From Pseudomonas syringae (GTDB lineage Bacteria > Pseudomonadota > Gammaproteobacteria > Pseudomonadales > Pseudomonadaceae): DNA of 64,000 nt. A model generated the notes under the pieces. That model was not told the origin of the DNA, did not search any database, and worked only from the letters and a program-made list of their open reading frames with translations. The stretch's first letter is position 1. Each line of letters begins with the position of its first letter. The stretch covers positions 149,535 to 213,534 of the forward strand of contig NZ_LGSI01000056.1 in assembly GCF_001698815.1 (NCBI RefSeq), in the 5' to 3' direction. The translations under genes and the position numbers were made by a program. Below, piece after piece: positions 46,599 to 56,013 of this stretch.

Positions 46599-47084
46599 CT
46601 AGTCGGCTTTTTCTCTGCCGAACTGCGGCCCGGAGCGCGTATTGATGCCTTTGGCCATGCGATCGTAAAGCACGACATTGACGGTCGCGGCGAGGTTCAT
46701 GCAGCCGGTGGTGGGGATGTAGACGACGTCTTCACACCAATCGCGGATTTCCTGGTCCAGCGAGCCATCTTCCGGGCCGAAGATATACAGCGCGCGATCA
46801 GGGTGGGTGTATTCGGGCAACGAACGTGCGCCTTCAACCAGTTCCACGGCCACTGGAATACAACCCAGAGGCAAGATGTTTTTCAGGTCATCGATGCCGA
46901 TCAGGGGGATGTCCTGATGAATTTTCTTGGTGTCGGTCACGAAATCCCGGGCGCGTTCGTAGCGCTTGCCGGTGTAGAACACCGACGCCACGCCATAACA
47001 ACCCGCTGCACGCATCACGGAGCCGACGTTTTCCGGAGACTTGGGGTTGTACAAGCCGATGCAGGCGTAACGTTTGTTGGCCAC
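46599..47084 (-). CDS. SpoU/TrmH-family RNA methyltransferase
   Basis: 161-aa SPOUT-fold 2'-O-methyltransferase with the family motifs: motif 1 NPKSPENVGSVMRAA (about 13-27), motif 2 IFGPEDGSLDQEI (about 100-112) and motif 3 IPTTGCMNLAATVNVVLYD (about 122-140) forming the SAM-binding trefoil knot. The short length without an extra RNA-binding domain recalls TrmL-like enzymes, but the target RNA cannot be assigned. Confidence 0.88.
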   Translation of the reverse strand: MANKRYACIGLYNPKSPENVGSVMRAAGCYGVASVFYTGKRYERARDFVTDTKKIHQDIPLIGIDDLKNILPLGCIPVAVELVEGARSLPEYTHPDRALYIFGPEDGSLDQEIRDWCEDVVYIPTTGCMNLAATVNVVLYDRMAKGINTRSGPQFGREKAD

Positions 47085-47137
47085 GGGGGAAATGCTCGCT
47101 GGGAAAAGCGAGCGATTATACGGTGGCCAACCTTGCG

Positions 47138-47512
47138 TTATTCGTCTTTCTTCATCAACCCTGCCAACGCCGCGAACGGGTTGTGGGTCGCCTTGGCGAT
47201 TTTCGGGCTGCTGGTGGAGCTTTCCGAGAAATACTGCTGGTCGGTGTAGCGCGAGTGCTCGTTATCGTGACAGTACAGGCACAGCAGCTCCCAGTTGGAG
47301 CCGTCCTGCGGATTGTTGTCATGATTGTGGTCGCGGTGATGGACGGTCAGCTCGCTCAGGCGTTTGCCGGCGAACTCACGGGCGCAGCGGCCGCAGACAT
47401 GCGGGTACATGCGCAGTGCCTTGTCGCGATAACCCATTTCGCGGTCGCGCTGGGCGTCGGCCAGGATGCGATCCAGCTTGGCGGTGTGGGAAGGGGGGTT
47501 GGCCGTGCTCAT
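47138..47512 (-). CDS. yajD: HNH nuclease YajD
   Basis: 124-aa HNH-family putative endonuclease. The zinc-knuckle cysteines (CGRCAREF and LLCLYCHDNEH) flank the beta-beta-alpha-metal core LTVHHRDHNHDNNPQDGSNWE with its His-Asn-His residues. Role unknown. It lies 53 bp upstream of the RNA methyltransferase gene in the same direction. Confidence 0.9.
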   Translation of the reverse strand: MSTANPPSHTAKLDRILADAQRDREMGYRDKALRMYPHVCGRCAREFAGKRLSELTVHHRDHNHDNNPQDGSNWELLCLYCHDNEHSRYTDQQYFSESSTSSPKIAKATHNPFAALAGLMKKDE

Positions 47513-47580
47513 GGGGTCACCTGTGTCATGTTCATTCGTTGAAAACGGTAATGGGCCAAGTCTAGCGCTTCGCGAAGCGT

Positions 47581-48267
47581 TCAGCCCTTGAGTTTTTCCG
47601 CAATCCAGATGGTGTGGCGCGTGCCCTTATTGCCGTGGGCGAAGACTTGCACTTCTTCGGCCTTGAAGCCGGCCTTGCGCAGCTTGTCGGAAAACTTCTG
47701 ATCCGCACTGGCGGACCATACCGCCAGAATTCCTTTCGGACGCAAGGCCTGGGCGCAGGCGGCGAGTCCGCCGGACGAATACAGCCAGCTGTTGGACTTC
47801 TGGGTCAGGCCTTCGGGGCCGTTATCGACGTCGAGCATGATCGCGTCGAAACCGTGGGGTTCGCTCTTCAACACTTGGGCGACGTCACCGATCACCACCT
47901 TGGCGCGTGGGTCGAGCAGCGGATTGCCGGACTTCTCGCCCAGCGGGCCGCGATTCCATTCCACAACGCCCGGCACCAGTTCGGCGACCACCACTTCGGC
48001 GTTCTTGCCCAGGTGTTTCAAGGCCGAGGCGAGGGTGAACCCCATGCCCAGACCGCCGATCAATACCCGCGGTTGCAGGCGCGGTGCGACCTTCTTGCAA
48101 GGGATTTCCGCCAGGGCATCTTCGGAGCCGTGCATGCGGGTGTTCATCAACTGGCCGCCATCGCCGCCCTGGATCTTGATCACGAAATCTTCGCCGTATT
48201 CGAACAGGCACAAGGCACCGCCGTTATCGGGAATGGCGGTGGTGTCGAGCAGGACGAAACGTTTCAT
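47581..48267 (-). CDS. Spermidine synthase-like protein
   Basis: 228 aa from the ATG at 48267. Rossmann fold of the spermidine synthase/methyltransferase clan: VLIGGLGMGFTLASAL (about 66-81), acidic loop end in VVAELVPGVVEWNRG, VVIGDVAQVL, and AIMLDVDNGPEGL in place of the polyamine-synthase DxGHxD-type loop. The usual aminopropyltransferase catalytic Asp context is altered, so true spermidine synthesis is doubtful. Divergent from the Pro-rich protein gene. Confidence 0.75.
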   Translation of the reverse strand: MKRFVLLDTTAIPDNGGALCLFEYGEDFVIKIQGGDGGQLMNTRMHGSEDALAEIPCKKVAPRLQPRVLIGGLGMGFTLASALKHLGKNAEVVVAELVPGVVEWNRGPLGEKSGNPLLDPRAKVVIGDVAQVLKSEPHGFDAIMLDVDNGPEGLTQKSNSWLYSSGGLAACAQALRPKGILAVWSASADQKFSDKLRKAGFKAEEVQVFAHGNKGTRHTIWIAEKLKG

Positions 48268-48371
48268 TGAGCACTCATCGGAAGAAGGCGGTGGCAAAAA
48301 GTTGAACGCGGTCTCAAGGCAAGGAGTAGCCTGAGCCGCACAATGTGACAGGCTGGCATGTGAGGCCATTG

Positions 48372-48656
48372 ATGAAAGGTTCTATTCTAACGGCGATTGT
48401 CCTGACGACGCTCTCGTTAAGTGTCGTGCAGGCGGACAATCTACAACCGATTTCGCCGGCGCCGGAACCCGGTTCACCGGGCACCGCGACACCAACGCCG
48501 TATCCGCAGGTCGTGCCGCCGAGTATTCCCAAGGCTGGTGGGACGCAAGGTAACTCGCCTTTACTGCCCAAAATTGAAATGCCCCGGCCGCCCAAGGATC
48601 AGCCGTTACCGACGGTCGAGAGCGGCCCGGCAGACAAGGACAACGTACCCAAATAA
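48372..48656 (+). CDS. Small secreted proline-rich protein
   Basis: 94 aa from the ATG at 48372 (TGAGG upstream). Residues 1-21 form a Sec signal peptide (ILTAIVLTTLSLSVVQA, cleavage before DNLQP). The mature 73 residues are low-complexity and rich in Pro (about 25%), Gly, Ser and Thr, without cysteines or any domain I recognise. Probably an intrinsically disordered periplasmic or secreted protein. The stop is 14 bp from the convergent cNMP-binding gene. Confidence 0.65.
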   Translation: MKGSILTAIVLTTLSLSVVQADNLQPISPAPEPGSPGTATPTPYPQVVPPSIPKAGGTQGNSPLLPKIEMPRPPKDQPLPTVESGPADKDNVPK

Positions 48657-48670
48657 CGTCGCTGCGCCTG

Positions 48671-49138
48671 TCAGCTCAGCAACTGGCCATCGACCATGCG
48701 CAAGCGTTTGGACAGCGAGGTGGCCAGGGCGCGGATGATCTTTGCGGCGATCTTTGGCGTTTCGTCGAGCATCTTGTCCAGGGAATCCCGCCCCAGATTC
48801 AACAGCTGACAGTTCGACGCGGCGACACAGCTGGCCGAACGCCGTTCGCCGTCCAGCACCGCCATCTCGCCGAAAGCCCGGCCGCGACGCAACGTGGCGA
48901 TTTCCACCGGTTGGCCGTCGGCATTGAGTTTCTGCACCGACACCGAACCCAAATGGATGATGCACATGAATGTGCCAGCATCGCCTTCGCTGAAGATCGC
49001 GTCTCCCTGGCTGATTGACGTCATGTTGAAATAGCCGGCTGCGGCCTGAAATTCGGCAGGCAGCAGGGCGTCGAACAGGCCGCAGTCCATGAGCATGTCG
49101 CGGATTTCATTGTTCAGGTAAGACGGTTGTTCTGGCAT
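48671..49138 (-). CDS. Stand-alone cyclic-nucleotide-binding domain protein
   Basis: 155 aa: one CAP-like effector domain (about 20-135) with the roll and phosphate-binding cassette RGRAFGEMAVLDGERRSAS (about 85-103), close to the cAMP consensus (FGE...R.A). There is no helix-turn-helix or enzymatic domain, so it must signal by protein contact. Ligand (cAMP, cGMP or none) unknown. Located downstream of ptrB on the same strand. Confidence 0.82.
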   Translation of the reverse strand: MPEQPSYLNNEIRDMLMDCGLFDALLPAEFQAAAGYFNMTSISQGDAIFSEGDAGTFMCIIHLGSVSVQKLNADGQPVEIATLRRGRAFGEMAVLDGERRSASCVAASNCQLLNLGRDSLDKMLDETPKIAAKIIRALATSLSKRLRMVDGQLLS

Positions 49139-49224
49139 GGCTCGGTCTGGTTATGAATAAGTGCTGGCCGGACGACAGCAAGCGTCCGGCCAGATGTTAG
49201 TAAGACAAACATTTCAGGCCGAGT

Positions 49225-51285
49225 TCAAACGGCCAGCTGCAATACCTTGAAGATAAATCCGTACTCCAGCGCCACATCGCGCAGCCCCTGATAACGCCCG
49301 CTCATGCCGCCATGGCCAGCACCCAGCTCGGTCTTGAGCAGCAGGAGATTGTCGTCGGTTTTGTGGGCACGCAATTTTGCCACCCATTTAGCCGCTTCCC
49401 AGTACTGCACGCGACTGTCGTTGTAACCGGCGATCACCAGCATCGCCGGATAGGCTTGCGCGCGGACGTTTTCATACGGCGCATAGGCTTTGATACGTGC
49501 GTAAACGTCGGGCTGCTGCGGGTTGCCCCATTCGTCGTATTCGGTGACAGTCAGCGGCAGATCCGGATCGAGCATGGTGTTGAGCACATCTACGAACGGC
49601 ACTTCGGCAATCGCCGCCTTGAACAAGTCAGGACGCTGATTGAGCACCGCGCCGATCAACAGCCCGCCGGCGCTGCCGCCACTGATCACCAGTTGCTCGG
49701 CGCGGGTGTGGTTGTCAGCGATCAGATGCTCGGCACAGGCAATGAAATCGTCAAAGGTGTTCTGCTTGTTTTCCTGCTTGCCGTTGCGATACCAGGCTTC
49801 ACCCAATTCGCCGCCGCCGCGAACGTGGGCGATGGCAAAAGCCACGCCCCGATCCAGCAGGCTCAGGCGCGCATGGGAAAACCACGGGTCGAGGCTTTCA
49901 CCGTAGGCACCGTAGCCATACAGATAAAGCGGCGTCGGTTGGCCGAGCAGTTCGCGTTTGACCACCAGACTGATGGGGATCTGCGTGCCGTCCTTGCCTG
50001 TTGCCCAGATGCGCTGGCTGACATAAGCGTCGGCGTCGAACGGGCCGAGCACCGGGGTTTCCTTGAGCACCACCTGATCGCCTGTCGCCAGAGTCAATTG
50101 ACGGACTTGCGCCGGGCGATTCAGCGACTGGTAGCGCAGGCGAATCTTGTCGCTGTTGAATTCCAGGGAATCCTGCACGTAGAGGCTGTAGGCAGCGTCC
50201 GGCAGTTGCACGCGATAGGCCGGCAAACCTTGTGGGCAAATCTCGATGATCGGCAGGCCACCTTCACGCAGGCTCAGGGTCAAGCCTTTGGCATTCAGGC
50301 TAAAGCCATCGAGCATTACGGTTTGGCTATGCGGTACCAGCACCTGCCAGTCGTCGCGGGTGGGTACGCCGCTGGGCTTTTCTGCGGCCTGATACAGCGC
50401 GAAGTTGATGCCGCCCTGATTGCTGCGGATCAGCCAGCTCCAGTTGCCGTCCACCTGACCGTGATCCACGGAATATTCGTGACCTTCCGCCCGGGGCGCC
50501 ATGCACACGAAGGCGTGTTCAGGCTTTTCGGCGTTCAGCACCCAGGCTTCGCTGGTGGTTTTGCTGTCCAGGCCGAGAATCAACTGCCGCTCCGAGCTGC
50601 TGCGGTAGCAATGCAGGAAAAACCGCCCGTCCGGCTCGTTGAACACCAGATCCGCCGAGTCATTGCCCAAACGGTGGCGATACAGCTTGTGCGGGCGATG
50701 CGTGTCGTCCAGCTCGCCGAAGAACAGAGTCTGGCTGTCGTTGGCCCAGGTCATGCTGCCGTCGCAGTCTTCGAAGGGCAGGGCGCTGACGTTGCCGCTG
50801 CTCAACTCCTTGACGTAAAGCTGGTAAACCTCTTCGCCGCTGGTGTCCAGGCTGTAGGCCAGCCGCTGGTGGTCCGGGCTGATGCTGAAAGTGCCCAGGG
50901 AAAAGAAACCGCCGCCCGCCAGCTGGTTGGGGTCCAGAAGCATTTCTTCGCGGCTTTCGTCTACCGTTTGCGAGTCGTCCGCCGGGCGCGGGCAGCGATA
51001 GTGCCGAGCGTATTCATCGCCCTCGGTGGTGCGGGTGTAATACAGATACGGCCCCCAGGGCGAAGGCAGCGAGAGATCGGTCTCCAGGATGCGGCCCTTG
51101 ATCTCCTGAAACAGCGTCTCGCGCAATGCTTCCTGATCGGTCAGTTGCGCGTGCTGATACGCATTTTCCGCCTTCAGATAATCCAGCACTTCGTCGCTGT
51201 CGCGGTTTTGCAGCCAGGCATAAGGATCGGCGCCATCGGCTTTGTGGGCGATGGGGGCGCTGGAAATCGAATGTGATTGAGACAT
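49225..51285 (-). CDS. ptrB: Oligopeptidase B
   Basis: Serine peptidase of family S9A that cleaves short peptides after Arg or Lys. The 686-aa protein has an N-terminal seven-bladed propeller and a C-terminal alpha/beta hydrolase domain. The nucleophile Ser is in ISGGSAGGLLIGAV (about residue 530), an acid in AGYNDSRVQYWEAAKW, and the His in GAGHGGMSGRYQGLRD. No signal peptide, so cytosolic. The specificity-determining acidic residues were not checked. Confidence 0.93.
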   Translation of the reverse strand: MSQSHSISSAPIAHKADGADPYAWLQNRDSDEVLDYLKAENAYQHAQLTDQEALRETLFQEIKGRILETDLSLPSPWGPYLYYTRTTEGDEYARHYRCPRPADDSQTVDESREEMLLDPNQLAGGGFFSLGTFSISPDHQRLAYSLDTSGEEVYQLYVKELSSGNVSALPFEDCDGSMTWANDSQTLFFGELDDTHRPHKLYRHRLGNDSADLVFNEPDGRFFLHCYRSSSERQLILGLDSKTTSEAWVLNAEKPEHAFVCMAPRAEGHEYSVDHGQVDGNWSWLIRSNQGGINFALYQAAEKPSGVPTRDDWQVLVPHSQTVMLDGFSLNAKGLTLSLREGGLPIIEICPQGLPAYRVQLPDAAYSLYVQDSLEFNSDKIRLRYQSLNRPAQVRQLTLATGDQVVLKETPVLGPFDADAYVSQRIWATGKDGTQIPISLVVKRELLGQPTPLYLYGYGAYGESLDPWFSHARLSLLDRGVAFAIAHVRGGGELGEAWYRNGKQENKQNTFDDFIACAEHLIADNHTRAEQLVISGGSAGGLLIGAVLNQRPDLFKAAIAEVPFVDVLNTMLDPDLPLTVTEYDEWGNPQQPDVYARIKAYAPYENVRAQAYPAMLVIAGYNDSRVQYWEAAKWVAKLRAHKTDDNLLLLKTELGAGHGGMSGRYQGLRDVALEYGFIFKVLQLAV

Positions 51286-51429
51286 ACGGGGCTCTCATGG
51301 GTGGCTGTGCGCTATCGACTGCGCAGTGCCATTTGATGGCAGATGGCATCGATAACTGAAGCCGGGGAAGCCGGGTTGGCGAAAAGCCGTTATCATAAGC
51401 GCCTAATTACCTGCCTTACCACGGACGTC

Positions 51430-51909
51430 ATGACCGAGAACGACTATACGATCGCCTGGGGCCTCTACGCATTTGCTGCGTTGGGTTGTCTGCTGGTGTG
51501 GTTCCTGATGACACGCTGGATGTGGCGCTACCTGCGTGAGCCACTGCTGGTAATCGCTGCCGTCCTGCTGTTGACCCCGACCATCATTGATCCGGTGAAG
51601 GAAAAATTCGCCCCGGCGGTTGCCATCACGGCCCTGGACTTGTTGTTCAAGGTCGGCAGCAATGTCTGGCGTGCGGTGTCTGATCTGGCCATGTACGGCA
51701 TGATCGCCATTGGCCTGTACCTGCTGTTTGTGCTGATTCGCTGGCCCCTCGAGAAAAGCTGGAAGGCGCGCCATCCGCAAGTCGCCGCCGAGCCAGCGAC
51801 GCCCGCGCAGGAACCGCAGGACGAGCCGTTCTCCGATGACGACCGCTTTGATCGCAAACCTGCCGCGCCCGGCGCCGGCAGCCGTTCTCGGGTCGAGCCA
51901 CGTCTGTAG
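51430..51909 (+). CDS. Small multi-pass membrane protein, unknown function
   Basis: 159 aa from the ATG at 51430. Hydrophobic segments at about 10-29, 37-55 and 95-113 suggest three or four transmembrane helices, followed by a charged, Pro/Glu/Ala-rich cytoplasmic tail (about 120-159). I do not recognise the family. The next gene, a glutamine amidotransferase, starts 50 bp downstream on the same strand and may be co-transcribed. Confidence 0.75.
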   Translation: MTENDYTIAWGLYAFAALGCLLVWFLMTRWMWRYLREPLLVIAAVLLLTPTIIDPVKEKFAPAVAITALDLLFKVGSNVWRAVSDLAMYGMIAIGLYLLFVLIRWPLEKSWKARHPQVAAEPATPAQEPQDEPFSDDDRFDRKPAAPGAGSRSRVEPRL

Positions 51910-51959
51910 GCGCTGGTCGCCAAACGCGCCGCTGAACGCCCTCAAACGAGAACCTGAAC

Positions 51960-52733
51960 ATGTGTGAATTACTGGGCATGAGCGCCAATGTCCCGACCGA
52001 TATCGTTTTCAGCTTTACCGGGCTGATGCAGCGTGGCGGGCGCACCGGCCCCCATCGCGACGGCTGGGGCATTGCCTTTTACGAGGGTCGCGGCTTGCGT
52101 TTGTTCCAGGACCCTGCGGCGAGCAGCGAGTCAGAAGTCGCACAGCTGGTTCAGCGTTATCCCATCAAGAGCGAAGTGGTGATCGGGCACATCCGTCAGG
52201 CCAATGTCGGTCGCGTGTGCCTGTCCAATACTCATCCGTTTGTCCGAGAACTCTGGGGCCGTAATTGGTGTTTCGCCCACAACGGTCAGCTCGCGGACTT
52301 CACTCCCCGAGCCACGTTCTATCGACCCGTGGGCGACACCGACAGCGAAGCTGCGTTCTGCGATCTGCTCAATCAGGTGCGCGAAGCGTTTCCCGAGCCG
52401 GTGGAAATCGAACAGCTGCTGCCGTCGCTGGTCGAAGCCTGCAGCGAATATCGCAGCAAAGGCGTGTTCAATGCCCTGCTCAGCGATGGCGATTGGCTGT
52501 TCTGCTTCTGCTCGACCAAGCTGGTGCAAATCACCCGGCGCGCGCCGTTTGGTCCGGCCCGTTTGAAGGACGTGGACGTCATCGTCGATTTCCAGGCCGA
52601 AACCACCCCCAATGACGTGGTGACCGTGATTGCCACCGAACCCTTGACCGAAGACGAGATCTGGAATCGCTACGAGCCGGGCCAATGGGCGCTGTGGCGG
52701 CGTGGCGAATGCGTTGCCCAGGGCAACGCTTGA
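51960..52733 (+). CDS. Class II glutamine amidotransferase (YafJ-like)
   Basis: 257 aa. The N-terminal nucleophile motif MCELLGMS exposes Cys2 after Met removal. Other Ntn-hydrolase features are [18 protein letters not shown], the Arg-containing [10 protein letters not shown], and the FAHNGQL glutamine site. It has no synthase domain, so the ammonia acceptor is unknown; related YafJ proteins are described only as putative amidohydrolases. Confidence 0.88.
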   Translation: MCELLGMSANVPTDIVFSFTGLMQRGGRTGPHRDGWGIAFYEGRGLRLFQDPAASSESEVAQLVQRYPIKSEVVIGHIRQANVGRVCLSNTHPFVRELWGRNWCFAHNGQLADFTPRATFYRPVGDTDSEAAFCDLLNQVREAFPEPVEIEQLLPSLVEACSEYRSKGVFNALLSDGDWLFCFCSTKLVQITRRAPFGPARLKDVDVIVDFQAETTPNDVVTVIATEPLTEDEIWNRYEPGQWALWRRGECVAQGNA

Positions 52734-52762
52734 GAACATCGACCCAACTGAGAGGGATCTAA

Positions 52763-53284
52763 ATGCTGCGAAGTTATCTGCGATTGGTCTTGTTCACCGT
52801 GGGCCTGTTGTTCGGGGTACAGATTCCTGGTTTTGTCAGTGATTACGGCAAGCGTGTCGAAGCGCACCTGATCGAGGCCCAGCAAAGCATCAAGGGCTAC
52901 AATGCCACTGCCGCGCAGTTCTTCAAAGGCGACGTGCAGGCGCTGATCCAGCATTACCGCGAAAGCGAAGACCCGGTGTTTCGCAGCGATGCCGACAGCA
53001 TCAACGCGCTGCTGACTCGCACGCAGATCCTCGAACGCGAATGGCTGGCCATGCAAGGTCCGTGGTACGCCAGGGCGCTGCATGTGGCCATCGCCGCCGA
53101 TGCCGATATCCGTCGCGAAACCTGGAATGGCTACACCTGGCAGGTGCTGCTGGCCCCTGGAGTGATTGCCTGGGGCATTGTCTGCGCGTTGGTCCTGGCG
53201 CTGCTGATCGAGACGTTCTTCCTGATGCTTGGTTGGGTCGCCACGGGCGGGCGCCGCAAGCACAGGCTTGAGCGGGACTACTGA
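52763..53284 (+). CDS. DUF2937-type membrane protein
   Basis: 173 aa starting MLRSYLRLVLFTVGLLFGVQIPGFV, the DUF2937 opening: one N-terminal transmembrane helix, a central helical periplasmic region (about 28-130) with charged coiled-coil potential, and a second helix (about 138-162) before a basic tail. Function unknown. It lies 29 bp after the amidotransferase gene, so is likely in the same operon. Confidence 0.75.
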   Translation: MLRSYLRLVLFTVGLLFGVQIPGFVSDYGKRVEAHLIEAQQSIKGYNATAAQFFKGDVQALIQHYRESEDPVFRSDADSINALLTRTQILEREWLAMQGPWYARALHVAIAADADIRRETWNGYTWQVLLAPGVIAWGIVCALVLALLIETFFLMLGWVATGGRRKHRLERDY

Positions 53285-53298
53285 CACAAACAGTGAAC

Positions 53299-53392
53299 CC
53301 GTAGGGCCGGCTTCAGCCGGGAGGACAACAGTTCTGACGATGGAGCTGCTGTGAAAATGCCAGCTTGCTCCCGGCTAAAGCCGGTCCTACGG
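53299..53392. repeat. REPIN (GTAGGRCCGGCTTCAGCCGGGA type)
   Basis: Inverted arms CCGTAGGGCCGGCTTCAGCC... and ...CGGCTAAAGCCGGTCCTACGG with about 45 bp between them. The arm sequence is shared with one half of the element at 62895-62946. Confidence 0.85.
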
Positions 53393-53583
53393 ATCGATTA
53401 ACATCGCTCATCACTTTTTCTTATCCATCCCACCCGCTTTTATTAGTTGGACGCCACGTCCGCTACCCTCCAAAAATGCGCTGTACCTGACAGGCTCGTC
53501 GCAACGCTGCCCTTGAACACAAACGGCGCGTTAGACTCTGGCTTTGTTGTCCGAAATTACTTACGCACACAGGAGATACGCCC
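53393..53583 (+). other. Upstream region of pxpABC
   Basis: With the REPIN this makes about 300 bp free of genes. The operon promoter should lie here, with an ACAGGAG ribosome binding site just before pxpA. No operator was recognised. Confidence 0.4.
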
Positions 53584-54336
53584 ATGGGCCGCCTGTTACT
53601 GAATTGCGATATCGGCGAAAGTTACGGCGCCTGGACCATGGGCATGGACGCCGAAGTCATGCCGTTCATTGATTGCGCCAACGTCGCCTGCGGTTTTCAT
53701 GCAGGGGATCCGAGCGTGATGCGCAAGACCGTCAGCCTGGCGCTTGCCAATGATGTAACGATTGGCGCCCATCCGGCCTATCCGGATCTGGTCGGCTTCG
53801 GCCGCCGCTCCATGGCGTGCAGCCCGCAGGAAATCCAGGATCTGCTGCACTACCAGATCGGCGCGCTGGACGGCATTTGCCGCGCTCAGGGCGGGCGAGT
53901 GCAATACGTCAAACCTCACGGGGCGATGTACAACGACATGATGGCCAATCCCGTTCAGCTGCGTGCGGTCATCGAAGGCATCGCCCGCTATGACGCGCAA
54001 CTGCCGCTGATGCTGCTGGCGATGCGCGACAACAGCGCCGCACAGGCGATTGCCGACGAGTTTGGCGTACAACTCTGGTTCGAAGCGTTTGCTGATCGGG
54101 GTTACGACGCAGAAGGGCGTCTGATGCCGCGCCAACTGCCGAACGCCGTTCACCACGATGCAGAAATCATCATCGCCCAAGCCATGACGCTGGCGCGTGG
54201 CGAACCGCTGATTGCCAGCGATGGCACAGCGCTGCACCTCAAGCCGCATACGCTCTGTGTGCATGGCGACAACGCCAGTTCGATTGCGGCCGTGCAGCGC
54301 ATCCGCCAGGCATTGGACGAGCAGTTCGCCTTATGA
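53584..54336 (+). CDS. pxpA: 5-oxoprolinase subunit A
   Basis: LamB/YcsF family, 250 aa, beginning with the signature [16 protein letters not shown] and [13 protein letters not shown]. With PxpB and PxpC it forms the ATP-dependent prokaryotic 5-oxoprolinase that opens pyroglutamate to glutamate, a damage-repair and salvage function. The Asp and His residues of the polysaccharide-deacetylase-like fold ([23 protein letters not shown]) are present. It overlaps pxpB by 4 bp. Confidence 0.95.
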   Translation: MGRLLLNCDIGESYGAWTMGMDAEVMPFIDCANVACGFHAGDPSVMRKTVSLALANDVTIGAHPAYPDLVGFGRRSMACSPQEIQDLLHYQIGALDGICRAQGGRVQYVKPHGAMYNDMMANPVQLRAVIEGIARYDAQLPLMLLAMRDNSAAQAIADEFGVQLWFEAFADRGYDAEGRLMPRQLPNAVHHDAEIIIAQAMTLARGEPLIASDGTALHLKPHTLCVHGDNASSIAAVQRIRQALDEQFAL

Positions 54337-55037
54337 AACTGCGTATTGAAGTGGTGGCGATCGATTGCCTGATGGTGCGGCTGTTCGATGCCATCGACGA
54401 AACCAACATGCCCTGGATGCTGGCTGCTACGGCCCGCTTGCGGGAGAGTTTCGGCGTGCATCTGGTTGATCTGGTGCCCTCTTACACCACCTTGATGGTG
54501 CATTACGATGTGCTCGCCCTGAATCCCGATCAGGCCCGGGAGCTGATCCAACGGGCGCTGCGCGATCTGGCCCCGGACCCGGCGGCGCGAGGTCAGCATC
54601 ATGTGTTGCCGGTCTGGTACGACCTCAGCGTCGGCCCGGAATTGACTTTATTGGCGCGGCGCAGCGGCCTGGAAATCAGCGAAGTGATTCGTCGTCACTG
54701 CGAGCGTGAGTATCAGGTCTTCGCCCTGGGCTTCGCGCCGGGTTTCGCGTTCATGGGTCTGGTTGAAGAAATTCTCGCCGCGCCACGCTTGAACACACCA
54801 CGTAAGCGCGTCGCGGCGGGCAGCGTCGGCATTGCCGAGCGGCAGACCGCTGCTTACCCGGTGGTTTCCCCCGGCGGCTGGAACCTGATCGGGCGTACAC
54901 CGAGCAAACTGTTTGATCGCCAACGGGACGGCTACAGCCTGATGCAGCCCGGTGACAGCGTGACTTTCGCTGCAGTCGATCACGCGGAGTTCGTGCGCCT
55001 GGGTGGCGATGACACGCCGCTGGAGGTGCAGCCATGA
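54333..55037 (+). CDS. pxpB: 5-oxoprolinase subunit B
   Basis: 234-aa KipI/DUR1-type subunit. Recognisable blocks are [18 protein letters not shown], the EVIRRH...[16 protein letters not shown] segment, and the [21 protein letters not shown] region conserved in allophanate hydrolase subunit 1. ATG-overlap junctions with both pxpA and pxpC (ATGA) show tight translational coupling, as expected for subunits of one enzyme. Confidence 0.94.
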   Translation: MKLRIEVVAIDCLMVRLFDAIDETNMPWMLAATARLRESFGVHLVDLVPSYTTLMVHYDVLALNPDQARELIQRALRDLAPDPAARGQHHVLPVWYDLSVGPELTLLARRSGLEISEVIRRHCEREYQVFALGFAPGFAFMGLVEEILAAPRLNTPRKRVAAGSVGIAERQTAAYPVVSPGGWNLIGRTPSKLFDRQRDGYSLMQPGDSVTFAAVDHAEFVRLGGDDTPLEVQP

Positions 55038-55960
55038 GCGCGCTGTTGATCGAAAACAGCACACCGCTGTGCCTGTTGCAGGACGCCGGGCGTTTTGGCG
55101 TACGGCATCTGGGCGTGACTCAGGGCGGAGCGCTGGACTGGGTGTCCATGTCCTGGGCCAATCGCCTGCTGGACAACGCACTGGATGCTGCGGTCGTCGA
55201 AATTACGCTGGGTGGTTTGACGTTGCTGGCCGAGGAGGATTGCTGCCTGGCCTTGGCGGGTGCTGACTTGGGCGCGATGCTCGACGACCGGCCGGTCCAG
55301 CCATGGCGCAGTTTTTTCGTCGGCAAGGGCCAGCGCCTGCGCTTCAGTCAGCCGCAACTCGGCGCTCGGGCCTATCTGGCCGCACCCGGCGGCTTCGATG
55401 CGCCCAAGGTGCTGGGTAGCTGCGCGAGTGTTAGCCGCGAAGAACTCGGTGGGCTGGATGGCTTGGGCAAAGCGTTAGCCAAAGGTGATCGGCTGGGTTA
55501 TTCAGGGTCGGCTTTCGTACTGCGCACGCTGACCGAACAGCAGATCCCGAATTTCAATGACGCTGCGCCGCTGGACGTGGTCCTTGGTGCGCAAATCGGC
55601 GAATTCAGCGGCCTGAGCCTGTTCGACGTATTCAACAACGACTGGACCCTGGACAGCCGCGCCGACCGCATGGGCATTCGCCTGCTGGGGCCGGAACTGA
55701 TTTATCAGGGCGCGCCGATGATCTCCGAAGGCATTCCCCTGGGCGCGATCCAGGTCCCGCCCGACGGCCAACCCATCGTCCTGCTCAACGACCGACAAAC
55801 CATCGGCGGCTATCCACGGCTGGGCGCACTGACGCCACTTTCGTTGGCCAGGCTTGCGCAGCGATTGCCGGGAAGTACCTTGCGGTTGAGGCCGATTGTG
55901 CAAAACGTTGCGCATCAGCGACATGTTGAGTATTTACGCGGGCTAATCAGCAATTGCTGA
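55034..55960 (+). CDS. pxpC: 5-oxoprolinase subunit C
   Basis: 308-aa KipA/allophanate hydrolase subunit 2-like protein: LLQDAGRFGVRHLGVTQGGALD at the N-terminus, ARAYLAAPGGFD, SDRMGIR-like block (RADRMGIRLLGP), and GAIQVPPDGQPIVLLNDRQTIGGYP near the C-terminus. It forms a heteromer with PxpB that acts with PxpA. Last gene of pxpABC; a solitary REP follows. Confidence 0.94.
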   Translation: MSALLIENSTPLCLLQDAGRFGVRHLGVTQGGALDWVSMSWANRLLDNALDAAVVEITLGGLTLLAEEDCCLALAGADLGAMLDDRPVQPWRSFFVGKGQRLRFSQPQLGARAYLAAPGGFDAPKVLGSCASVSREELGGLDGLGKALAKGDRLGYSGSAFVLRTLTEQQIPNFNDAAPLDVVLGAQIGEFSGLSLFDVFNNDWTLDSRADRMGIRLLGPELIYQGAPMISEGIPLGAIQVPPDGQPIVLLNDRQTIGGYPRLGALTPLSLARLAQRLPGSTLRLRPIVQNVAHQRHVEYLRGLISNC

Positions 55961-55964
55961 GACC

Positions 55965-55989
55965 TGTAGGAGCCGAGCTTGCTTGCGAA
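55965..55989. repeat. Solitary degenerate REP
   Basis: A single arm GTAGGAGCCGAGCTTGCTTG... four bases after the pxpC stop, with no inverted partner nearby. It belongs to the same type as the REPIN at 22258-22350. Confidence 0.65.
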
Positions 55990-56013
55990 CATAGAATCTC
56001 CACCGAGTTGTGT

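Noticed and set aside
49312-51276. Long antisense frame over ptrB (about 650 codons)
   Set aside because: Same explanation; the sense-strand oligopeptidase has a complete catalytic triad.
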